NCBI GenBank assembly: GCA_946482585.1
Contig: CAMLSI010000269.1
Coordinates: forward strand, 1-7,239
DNA from: an uncultured Lysobacteraceae bacterium
Lineage (GTDB): Bacteria; Pseudomonadota; Gammaproteobacteria; Xanthomonadales; Rhodanobacteraceae
DNA: 7,239 bases
Direction of reading: 5' to 3'
Shown here piece by piece: positions 1-5,265 of this stretch; position 1 is the stretch's first letter, and each line of letters opens with the position of its first letter. A program made the position numbers and the translations under genes. The notes under the pieces are model-generated. The model did no database searches. It was not told where the DNA came from and was given only the letters and a program-made list of their open reading frames with translations.

Positions 1-383
1 CCGGCGAGGTCGTCGAGCAGCAGCGCGAGCGCCGGCGCGGCGCCGGCTTGCTGCAGCAACGGATCTTTCGCGATGCCGGCGCGCAGGTCGGCGATGAGCT
101 TGGTATGTGCCTCGCTCGCGAGCGCGCCGTCGAGCGCGCGGCCGTTCGGCGCCGCGGTCAGGCTCCAGGGCGACGGAACGCGCAGGTAGCCGACCGTGTG
201 TTCGGGCAGGCGCTCGCGCAACCAGGCCGGGCTCGCGATGGCCGCGGCAGCGCGCGCGGCCGCGGCGGAATCGAGCGCGACGGCGGGTTTCGCGGCACCG
301 GTCCCAGCTTCGCGCTGGCAGGCGGACAGTCCGAGGCCGCTCACGATGGCGGCTGCGAGCAGGGAACGGCGGATCAGGGACAT
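1..383 (-). CDS. Putative lipoprotein, N-terminal part only (gene continues past left edge)
   Basis: A minus-strand reading frame starts at ATG 383-381 and stays open for 127 codons to the window edge, so the C-terminus is missing. It begins MSLIRRSLLAAAIVSG and reaches a lipobox L19-S20-A21-C22. This is a classic type II signal peptide: two arginines, a hydrophobic stretch, then the lipidated cysteine. Gln at position +2 rather than Asp suggests the outer membrane. An alanine-rich linker follows (about residues 32-50), then a more ordinary sequence around SPAWLRERLPEHTVGYLRVP (about 51-70). The ribosome-binding site AAGGA lies at 397-393, nine bases before the start, which supports the choice. 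I do not recognise the family and assign no function. The gene is divergent from the cyclophilin gene, with a 138-bp gap between the two starts. Confidence 0.75.
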   Translation of the reverse strand, partial: MSLIRRSLLAAAIVSGLGLSACQREAGTGAAKPAVALDSAAAARAAAAIASPAWLRERLPEHTVGYLRVPSPWSLTAAPNGRALDGALASEAHTKLIADLRAGIAKDPLLQQAGAAPALALLLDDLA

Positions 384-521
384 GCGGATCTTTCCTTGGT
401 CGAACAGGTAGGGGGATCGAGAAGCGCGGGCGAATCGTAGCCGATGGGGCCGCCTGCACGCCCTGCAATTCTGTCCGGTGGACCGCCGGGCTATCATTCG
501 CAACCCTTTCTGGAGAACCGC

Positions 522-1046
522 ATGAGCAACGAACTGATCGCCCATATCGCCACCGGTCGCGGCACCATCCAGGTGCGCCTGCATGCCGACAAGGCGCCGG
601 TGACCGTGGCCAATTTCGTCAACCTCGCCCAGCGCGGCTACTACGACAACCTCAATTTCCACCGCGTCATCCCGGATTTCATGATCCAGGGCGGCTGCCC
701 GCACGGCAGCGGCATGGGCGGTCCGGGCTACAAGTTCGAAGACGAATGCCGTCCGGATCTCAAGCACAACAAGCCGGGCATCCTGTCCATGGCCAACGCC
801 GGCCCTGGCACGAACGGCAGCCAGTTCTTCATCACGCACGTGCCGACCAACTGGCTCGACGGCAAGCACACGGTATTCGGTGAAGTCATCGGCGACGGCC
901 AGGCCATCGTCGATGCGATCCGCGGCGGCGACAAGATCGGCTCGATCCGCATCGAAGGCGACACGGCATCGCTGCTGACCGCGCAGAAGGCGCGCGTCGA
1001 CGACTGGAACGCCAAGCTCGACGCGGCCGGTTTCAAGGCCAAGTGA
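522..1046 (+). CDS. ppiB: Cyclophilin-type peptidyl-prolyl cis-trans isomerase
   Basis: A 174-residue single-domain cyclophilin that catalyses cis-trans isomerisation of Xaa-Pro bonds and assists protein folding. There is no signal peptide, so it should be cytoplasmic like E. coli PpiB (about 164 residues). The active-site set is complete when matched to human CypA: R48, F53 and Q56 in [14 protein letters not shown]103 in GSQFFIT, and W111 in [13 protein letters not shown]-terminal tail of about 35 residues ([20 protein letters not shown]...) follows the core. The frame is open further upstream, but ATG 522 is chosen because GGAG (512-515) sits six bases before it and the family N-terminus begins there. 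A weak -10-like TATCAT at 492-497 could serve it, but no convincing -35 is seen. The gene appears monocistronic, ending in a strong hairpin terminator. The family call is firm; the symbol rests on the cytoplasmic location. Confidence 0.95.
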   Translation: MSNELIAHIATGRGTIQVRLHADKAPVTVANFVNLAQRGYYDNLNFHRVIPDFMIQGGCPHGSGMGGPGYKFEDECRPDLKHNKPGILSMANAGPGTNGSQFFITHVPTNWLDGKHTVFGEVIGDGQAIVDAIRGGDKIGSIRIEGDTASLLTAQKARVDDWNAKLDAAGFKAK

Positions 1047-1050
1047 TGCA

Positions 1051-1083
1051 AAAACGGCGGGGCCATTGCGGCCCCGCCGTTTT
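1051..1083. terminator. Bidirectional intrinsic terminator between convergent genes
   Basis: A perfect 14-bp inverted repeat, AAAACGGCGGGGCC (1051-1064) and GGCCCCGCCGTTTT (1070-1083), flanks a 5-nt loop ATTGC. The GC-rich stem ends in short A/T arms, giving a short U-run on either strand. It starts four bases after the cyclophilin stop and lies 27 bases from the end of the convergent membrane-protein gene, so it can terminate both. The U-tract is only four bases, so efficiency on either strand is uncertain. Confidence 0.85.
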
Positions 1084-1110
1084 CAGTTTCGCTGACGCTC
1101 GCTGCTGTGC

Positions 1111-1371
1111 CTACGAGCGCGACTTGGTCGCCATGCGGTAGACGAACAGCAGGATCAGCGCGCCGATGATGCCGCCGATGTAGCCCGACGGCTGGAAGCC
1201 CGTCTGCGGCGTGCCGAAGATCATGCTGCTCAGGAAGCCGCCGACGAACATGCCGGCGATGCCGATCAGCGCCGTCACGAAAAAGCCGCCCGGGTCCTTG
1301 CCTGGCATCAGCAGCTTCGCGATGACGCCGATAATCAGTCCGGCAATGAACATTCCAATCCAGTACATCAT
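1111..1371 (-). CDS. GlsB/YeaQ/YmgE-family small membrane protein
   Basis: An 86-residue very hydrophobic protein with three predicted transmembrane segments (about residues 3-21, 31-52 and 63-79). The glycine-rich pattern MYWIGMFIAGLIIGVIAKLL, then a PGKDPGG loop, then an IGIAGMFVGG helix, is typical of the transglycosylase-associated/GlsB family (Pfam Transgly_assoc). Despite that name no enzymatic residues are known; members are small inner-membrane proteins often linked to stress responses. The frame extends 22 codons further upstream, but the start at 1371 is preferred because GGAGGA (1384-1379) lies seven bases before it. A second ATG follows directly at 1368. It is divergent from the aminotransferase operon across a 143-bp region and convergent with the cyclophilin gene. 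Function here cannot be deduced beyond the family. Confidence 0.9.
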   Translation of the reverse strand: MMYWIGMFIAGLIIGVIAKLLMPGKDPGGFFVTALIGIAGMFVGGFLSSMIFGTPQTGFQPSGYIGGIIGALILLFVYRMATKSRS

Positions 1372-1448
1372 CTGCTCGTCCTCCGTGGTCAGGGGTTTTG
1401 ACGCGCGAGCACTGTACTCCGCTGCGCTTATGGCCAAAAGTCGCGCCG

Positions 1449-1475
1449 GATGCTGCAGCGCACTGTGCTAGCATC
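1449..1475. promoter_or_regulatory. Possible extended -10 promoter of the aminotransferase operon, within an imperfect dyad
   Basis: TGCTAGCAT at 1466-1474 fits an extended -10 element (TG, one base, then TAGCAT) on the plus strand, 41 bases before the aminotransferase ATG. No good -35 hexamer is seen at normal spacing, which is tolerated by extended -10 promoters. The element sits inside an imperfect inverted repeat: GATGCT (1449-1454) pairs with AGCATC (1470-1475), and AGCGCA (1457-1462) pairs with TGTGCT (1464-1469) apart from one G/T, with a two-base bulge. It may be an operator, but this is pattern reading only. Confidence 0.35.
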
Positions 1476-1514
1476 TCGCGCCGATTTTTTTCCTCCGATT
1501 CCGCGAGAACGCAC

Positions 1515-2711
1515 ATGCTCAAGTTAGCCGAGCGCATGGGTCGCGCAAAGCCCAGCGCCATCATGGCGGTTGCCGAAAAGGCGAAGCAGCTCAAGGCCGA
1601 AGGCCGCGACATCGTCAGCTTCTCCATCGGCGTTCCGAACTTCCTGCCCGGCGAACACGTGTATGCAGCAGTGCGTGACGCGTTGGCCAAGGATTCCGGC
1701 CAGTACGGTTCCAATCGCGGCGCCGACGCGCTGCTCGATGCGTATCTCCATCATCTCGAAGAAGTCGGCCTGACCGGCTACACGCGCAAGAACGTCGCGA
1801 CCGGCATCGGCGCGAAGCACGTGCTCTACAACCTCGCCGAAGCGCTGCTGAATCCGGGCGACACCATCGCGTTCGCGGTGCCGTACTGGACCACCTACGT
1901 CGACATCGCCGACATCATCGGCGCGAAGACCCGACTGCTGCCGTGTCCGGCCGAACAGAACTACAAGCTCACGCCGGCGCAGCTCGATGCGGCATTGCCG
2001 GGCACGAACGTGTTCCTGTTCAACAACCCGTCGAATCCGACGGGCATGGTCTACACCAAGGACGAAATCGCGGCGCTGGCCGACGTGCTCGTGAAGCACC
2101 CGGACGTCTGGATCATCTGCGACGACATCTACAACCGCATGGTGTTCGACGGCATCGGCTATCACAATTTCGTCAACGCGCGTCCCGAACTGCGCGACCG
2201 CGTGATCCACGTCGATTCGATTTCCAAGACCTACGGCATGCCCGGCTGGCGCGTCGGTTTCATCGCGGGTCCCGAGATCGTGGCGCAGGCCATGGTCACG
2301 ATGAATTCGAATCACATCACGAACATTCCGGAAATGGTCACGGCGGCCGCCGTCGCGGCGCTGACCGGCCCGCAGGACGTGCCGCAGCAGAAGAATCTCG
2401 AATTCCAGGGCAAGCGCGATCAGGTGCTCGCGATGCTCGATGCGATTCCGGGCGTGAAGTGCCCGCGTCCGCAGGGCGCGTTCTACGTGTTCCCCGACAT
2501 CTCCTGCGCATTCGGCAGGAGCCACGGCGGCGTCCGGATCGACAGCGATGTCGATTTCTGCAACGCGCTGCTGCAGGCCAAGGGCGTCGCGTGCGTGCCG
2601 GGTTCGGCGTTCGGCGAACCGAAGGGCTTGCGCATTTCCTACACCTGTCCGACCGCCCAGCTCGCCGACGGTCTCGCGCGCTTCGCCGAATTCTTCGCCG
2701 AACTGAAATGA
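1515..2711 (+). CDS. Class I/II PLP-dependent aminotransferase (probable aspartate aminotransferase, subgroup Ib)
   Basis: A 398-residue fold-type I aminotransferase that moves an amino group between an amino acid and a 2-oxoacid using pyridoxal phosphate. Visible cofactor residues are N174 in NNPSNPTG, D203 and Y206 in ICDDIYNRM, the Schiff-base lysine K238 in SISKTYGMPGWRVGF, and R246. R373 in GLRISYTC is the expected alpha-carboxylate arginine. K101 in GAKHVLYN aligns, from memory, with Lys109 of the Thermus enzyme, which recognises the side-chain carboxylate. That favours aspartate (or another acidic substrate such as prephenate) over neutral amino acids. The open frame begins earlier, but MLKLAERMG at 1515 fits the family N-terminus; only a weak GAGAA lies upstream. 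Gene order with malate dehydrogenase, which shares oxaloacetate, supports the aspartate assignment. Substrate remains inferred. Confidence 0.93.
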   Translation: MLKLAERMGRAKPSAIMAVAEKAKQLKAEGRDIVSFSIGVPNFLPGEHVYAAVRDALAKDSGQYGSNRGADALLDAYLHHLEEVGLTGYTRKNVATGIGAKHVLYNLAEALLNPGDTIAFAVPYWTTYVDIADIIGAKTRLLPCPAEQNYKLTPAQLDAALPGTNVFLFNNPSNPTGMVYTKDEIAALADVLVKHPDVWIICDDIYNRMVFDGIGYHNFVNARPELRDRVIHVDSISKTYGMPGWRVGFIAGPEIVAQAMVTMNSNHITNIPEMVTAAAVAALTGPQDVPQQKNLEFQGKRDQVLAMLDAIPGVKCPRPQGAFYVFPDISCAFGRSHGGVRIDSDVDFCNALLQAKGVACVPGSAFGEPKGLRISYTCPTAQLADGLARFAEFFAELK

Positions 2712-2715
2712 GTGC

Positions 2716-3084
2716 ATGAACCTGAGTCCGATCAAGCTGCTCGCGATCACGGGCGTCGTGCTGCTCGCCGGGCTCGTCTGGAACAAGAAGCGCGAGATGG
2801 AGCGCAACGATCCGCGCCGGCAGACCGGGGAAAGCGGCATCGTCATGCTCGGCGCCGAATGGTGCGGCTACTGCCAGCGTCTCAAGGCCGCGCTCGATGA
2901 GGCTCGGGTGCCCTATACCGAACTGGACGTCGAAGACGGCGGCGCAGGTTACGACGCGTTCGTCGCCCTCGGCGGCAACGGCGTGCCGGTCACCGTGATC
3001 GGCCAGGAAGTCGTCCACGGCTACGACACCGGGCGGCTGGACCAGTTGCTGTCCGCGCGCGGCCACAGCGTTCAACTGAAGTGA
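2716..3084 (+). CDS. Membrane-anchored glutaredoxin-like protein
   Basis: A 122-residue protein with one N-terminal transmembrane helix (about residues 6-22), a strongly basic stretch [13 protein letters not shown] (23-35), and a glutaredoxin/thioredoxin-fold domain (about 41-117). The redox motif is C50-G-Y-C53 in [12 protein letters not shown]. The cis-proline is P91 in [10 protein letters not shown], followed by the family's glycine-containing HGYD. Such proteins exchange disulfides or deglutathionylate partners. The positive residues just after the helix predict an N-out/C-in topology, so the redox domain should face the cytoplasm (inference). The start lies four bases after the aminotransferase stop with no strong ribosome-binding site, suggesting translational coupling. 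Position between the aminotransferase and malate dehydrogenase does not reveal the target. It resembles glutaredoxin more than periplasmic thioredoxin-like proteins, but could be a divergent thioredoxin. Confidence 0.88.
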   Translation: MNLSPIKLLAITGVVLLAGLVWNKKREMERNDPRRQTGESGIVMLGAEWCGYCQRLKAALDEARVPYTELDVEDGGAGYDAFVALGGNGVPVTVIGQEVVHGYDTGRLDQLLSARGHSVQLK

Positions 3085-3092
3085 CCCATCCC

Positions 3093-3115
3093 GGAAACGG
3101 GCGCGTCCCGTTTCC
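3093..3115 (+). other. Perfect 9-bp hairpin in the glutaredoxin-mdh spacer
   Basis: GGAAACGGG (3093-3101), a 5-nt loop CGCGT, and CCCGTTTCC (3107-3115) form a perfect stem eight bases after the glutaredoxin stop. No U-tract follows (TCGAC), so it is not a convincing intrinsic terminator. It could be an mRNA-stabilising or processing element that sets the relative level of the malate dehydrogenase message. Confidence 0.6.
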
Positions 3116-3121
3116 TCGACC

Positions 3122-3151
3122 GGCGGGCCTGGCCCGCCACAGAGCCAGGAG
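3122..3151 (+). promoter_or_regulatory. mdh ribosome-binding site with two competing hairpins
   Basis: The malate dehydrogenase Shine-Dalgarno AGGAG is at 3147-3151, six bases before the ATG. Just upstream, GGCGGGC (3122-3128) can pair with GCCCGCC (3132-3138), leaving the site free. Alternatively CCTGGC (3128-3133) can pair with GCCAGG (3144-3149), covering the first three bases of the Shine-Dalgarno. The two pairings share bases and exclude each other. The first is all G-C and should be the more stable. Whether this is a regulatory switch is speculative. Confidence 0.35.
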
Positions 3152-3157
3152 TTACAC

Positions 3158-4144
3158 ATGAAAGCCCCCGTTCGAGTTGCCGTTACCGGTGCCGCCGGCC
3201 AGATCGGCTACGCGCTGCTGTTCCGTATCGCCGCCGGCGACATGCTCGGTCCGGACCAGCCGGTCATCCTGCACCTGCTCGAAATCACGCCGGCGCTGCC
3301 CGCGCTGCAGGGTGTGGTGATGGAACTCAACGACTGCGCGTTCCCGACCCTGCACGGCATCGTCGCGACCGACGACGTCAACGTCGCGTTCAAGGACGTC
3401 GACTACGCGCTGCTCGTCGGCGCGCGTCCGCGCGGCCCGGGCATGGAACGCAAGGATCTGCTCGAAGCCAACGGCGCAATCTTCGCGCCGCAGGGCAAGG
3501 CCATCAACGACCACGCCAAGCGCAACGTCAAGGTGCTCGTCGTCGGCAATCCGGCCAACACCAATGCGCTGATCGCACAGTCCAACGCGCCGGACCTCGA
3601 CCCGAACTGCTTCACCGCGATGGTCCGTCTCGACCACAACCGCGCGATCAGCCAGCTCGCCGAAAAGACCGGCGCGCTCAACACCGACATCCACAAGGTC
3701 ACGATCTGGGGCAACCACAGCTCCACGCAGTACCCGGACGTGCACCATGCCGACGTCAAGGGCAAGCCGGCGCTCGAGCAGATCGACCAGGCCTGGTACG
3801 AAGGCACCTTCATCCCGACCGTGCAGCAGCGCGGCGCCGCCATCATCAAGGCGCGCGGCGCGTCGTCGGCCGCGTCGGCCGCGTCGGCCGCGATCGACCA
3901 CATGCGCAACTGGGCGCTCGGCACCGCGGAAGGCGACTGGGTCTCGATGGGCATTCCGTCCGACGGCAGCTACGGCATCGCGCCGGGCGTGATCTACGGC
4001 TATCCCTGCACCTGCAGCGACGGCAAGTTCCAGATCGTCCAGGGGCTCGCGATCAACGAGTTCTCGCGCGCGCGCATGGACGCGACCGACAAGGAACTGC
4101 GCGAAGAGCGCGCCGGCGTCGAGCATCTGTTCGCGAAGAAGTAA
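3158..4144 (+). CDS. mdh: Malate dehydrogenase (NAD-dependent, cytosolic-MDH-like, 328 aa)
   Basis: Catalyses the reversible oxidation of malate to oxaloacetate with NAD in the TCA cycle; a cytoplasmic enzyme. The Rossmann dinucleotide-binding motif [12 protein letters not shown] (10-21) is at the N-terminus, and E42 at the end of the second strand fits NAD preference. Catalytic residues are visible: R92 and R98 in [13 protein letters not shown]159 and R162 in VRLDHNRA, and the proton relay H187 in [12 protein letters not shown]. At 328 residues without the shorter E. coli-type pattern, it belongs to the group resembling eukaryotic cytosolic MDH that is common in many proteobacteria. The start has a good AGGAG six bases upstream. 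It lies 73 bp after the glutaredoxin gene with hairpins but no clear terminator between, so co-transcription is likely. It ends in a 17-bp hairpin terminator. Confidence 0.97.
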   Translation: MKAPVRVAVTGAAGQIGYALLFRIAAGDMLGPDQPVILHLLEITPALPALQGVVMELNDCAFPTLHGIVATDDVNVAFKDVDYALLVGARPRGPGMERKDLLEANGAIFAPQGKAINDHAKRNVKVLVVGNPANTNALIAQSNAPDLDPNCFTAMVRLDHNRAISQLAEKTGALNTDIHKVTIWGNHSSTQYPDVHHADVKGKPALEQIDQAWYEGTFIPTVQQRGAAIIKARGASSAASAASAAIDHMRNWALGTAEGDWVSMGIPSDGSYGIAPGVIYGYPCTCSDGKFQIVQGLAINEFSRARMDATDKELREERAGVEHLFAKK

Positions 4145-4158
4145 TCCGGTCCGTTCCG

Positions 4159-4196
4159 AAAATAAAAAAGGCGGCTTGTGCCGCCTTTTTTATTTT
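4159..4196. terminator. Bidirectional intrinsic terminator shared by mdh and aqpZ
   Basis: A perfect 17-bp inverted repeat with a 4-nt loop TTGT: AAAATAAAAAAGGCGGC (4159-4175) and GCCGCCTTTTTTATTTT (4180-4196). The GC core is six pairs, flanked by A/T arms that give a long U-rich tract on either strand. It begins 14 bases after the malate dehydrogenase stop and lies 74 bases past the aquaporin stop on the other strand. The remaining sequence to 4270 contains only a short CCGGCG/CGCCGG hairpin and no gene. Confidence 0.93.
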
Positions 4197-4270
4197 GCGA
4201 AACGTTCGCGCCGATCAGGGTCCCGGCGTGAAGCGCCGGCCGCCGAAGAAGCTGCGCCATCCCGGCGCAT

Positions 4271-4972
4271 TCAACGTTTGTCGTCCGCCAGCAAGGTCTT
4301 GTAGATCACGCCGCCGAGCGCCGCGCCGATCAATGGCGCCACCCAGAACAGCCAGAGCTGCTGCACCGCCCAGCCGCCGACGAATACGGCTACGCCCGTG
4401 CTGCGCGCGGGATTCACCGACGTGTTCGTGACCGGAATGCTGATCAGATGGATCAAGGTCAGGCACAGCCCGATCGCGATCGGTGCGAAGCCCGACGGCG
4501 CGCGTGCGTCGGTGGCGCCGAGTATCACGATCAGGAAGAACGCGGTCAGCACGACTTCGCAGACCAGCGCGGCCGTCATCGAATAACCGCCGGGCGAATG
4601 CTCGGCGTAGCCGTTCGAGGCGAAGCCGGCGGCGACGTCGAAACCGGCCTTGCCGCTCGCGATCAGATACAGCACGCCGCCGGCAGCGATCGCGCCGAGC
4701 ACCTGGGCGATCACGTAGCCGAGCAGGTCTTTCGCGGCGAAGCGTCCGCCGACCACGAGTCCCAGCGAAACCGCCGGATTGAAATGTCCGCCGGACACAT
4801 GGCCCACGGCGTAGGCCATCGTCAGTACGGTCAGGCCGAACGCGAGCGACACACCCGCGAAACCGATGCCGAGCGTCGGCACCGCGGCGGCCAGCACGGC
4901 GCTGCCGCAACCGCCGAGAACCAGCCAGAACGTGCCGAGAAACTCGGCCCCGAGTCGCTTGCTCATGCTCAT
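4271..4972 (-). CDS. aqpZ: Aquaporin Z (water channel)
   Basis: A 233-residue inner-membrane channel of the MIP family with six transmembrane helices and two half-helices; E. coli AqpZ has 231 residues. Both NPA motifs are intact: N64-P65-A66 in GGHFNPAVS and N187-P188-A189 in TSVNPARS. The selectivity-filter residues F45, H175, T184 and R190 match the water-specific E. coli set (F43, H174, T183, R189), so it should conduct water rather than glycerol. C22 matches the conserved N-terminal cysteine. ATG 4972 is preferred over the ATG two codons later because GAGGGAG (4986-4980) sits seven bases upstream. It is convergent with malate dehydrogenase and divergent from the protease gene, and appears monocistronic. 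I could not identify its promoter with confidence. Confidence 0.96.
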   Translation of the reverse strand: MSMSKRLGAEFLGTFWLVLGGCGSAVLAAAVPTLGIGFAGVSLAFGLTVLTMAYAVGHVSGGHFNPAVSLGLVVGGRFAAKDLLGYVIAQVLGAIAAGGVLYLIASGKAGFDVAAGFASNGYAEHSPGGYSMTAALVCEVVLTAFFLIVILGATDARAPSGFAPIAIGLCLTLIHLISIPVTNTSVNPARSTGVAVFVGGWAVQQLWLFWVAPLIGAALGGVIYKTLLADDKR

Positions 4973-5265
4973 TCAATCACTCCCTCTGCAGGACGATGCG
5001 AGCTCAGACCCGTGGCCGCGCATCGTCCGCACGCCGGTCCGGGCCGCTCCGTCCCGGTTCGGCCGCGACGGACCCGGCATAGGTAGCACGCGACAGCGGA
5101 GTATCGAAAGTAAATTTGTGTTCTTTTTGTATCCGAGGCGTGTGTTGCGGTGCAGCGCAGCCGGTCGTTGCCGTGTGGGAAATATGCGCATACGCTAGTC
5201 GACGGTGCTGCGTTCGCGGCGCTCACTGCCGGGGGGCGGTGCCTACATCACTCGAGGAAAACGTC
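4973..5265. other. Divergent intergenic region between aqpZ and the protease gene
   Basis: A 293-bp non-coding stretch. The part nearest aqpZ (4990-5100) is very GC-rich, with several G/C inverted repeats that could fold in the aqpZ leader. The middle (about 5100-5135) is notably AT-rich with T-runs, which is where promoter elements for aqpZ would be expected, though no clean -35/-10 pair is seen. A candidate promoter for the protease lies at 5168-5196. Short open frames here look like chance translations, with no family resemblance. Confidence 0.6.
5168..5196 (+). promoter_or_regulatory. Candidate sigma70 promoter of the protease gene containing a 10-bp palindrome
   Basis: TTGCCG (5168-5173) and TACGCT (5191-5196) are separated by 17 bases, a plausible -35/-10 pair with four and three consensus matches. 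The spacer ends in the palindrome TATGCGCATA (5183-5192), which overlaps the start of the -10 and could be a regulator site. Predicted leader length is about 60 bases. Weak evidence; a guess from spacing and composition. Confidence 0.3.

Noticed and set aside
1398..1514. N-terminal extension of the aminotransferase by 39 codons
   Set aside because: It would overlap the candidate promoter, and its sequence does not resemble an aminotransferase N-terminus.
1524..2846. A 440-codon open frame antisense to the aminotransferase
   Set aside because: Composition is Arg/Asp/Val/Ala-rich with no family resemblance, as expected for the antisense of a GC-rich gene; the sense strand encodes a complete enzyme with all motifs.
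3865..3891. Three perfect tandem copies of the 9-mer GTCGGCCGC inside mdh, encoding Ser-Ala-Ala repeats
   Set aside because: The segment [10 protein letters not shown] matches a stretch normally conserved in this MDH group (SSAASAANAA, from memory), so the DNA repeat follows from protein constraint and codon bias rather than from a repeat expansion.
3152..4126. A 324-codon open frame antisense to mdh
   Set aside because: Same reasoning: low-complexity Arg/Val/Asp/Gly-rich translation opposite an intact malate dehydrogenase.
4000..4260. An 86-codon minus-strand frame crossing the mdh/aqpZ terminator
   Set aside because: It runs straight through the 17-bp terminator hairpin and into the 3' end of mdh, and shows no family features.
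4448..5086. A 212-codon plus-strand frame opposite aquaporin
   Set aside because: The translation is His/Arg/Glu-rich without a recognisable fold; aquaporin on the other strand is complete with both NPA motifs.
5116..5265. N-terminal extension of the protease by 50 codons
   Set aside because: The extension is cysteine- and arginine-rich, lacks a ribosome-binding site and would bury the signal peptide; ATG 5266 has a good Shine-Dalgarno.
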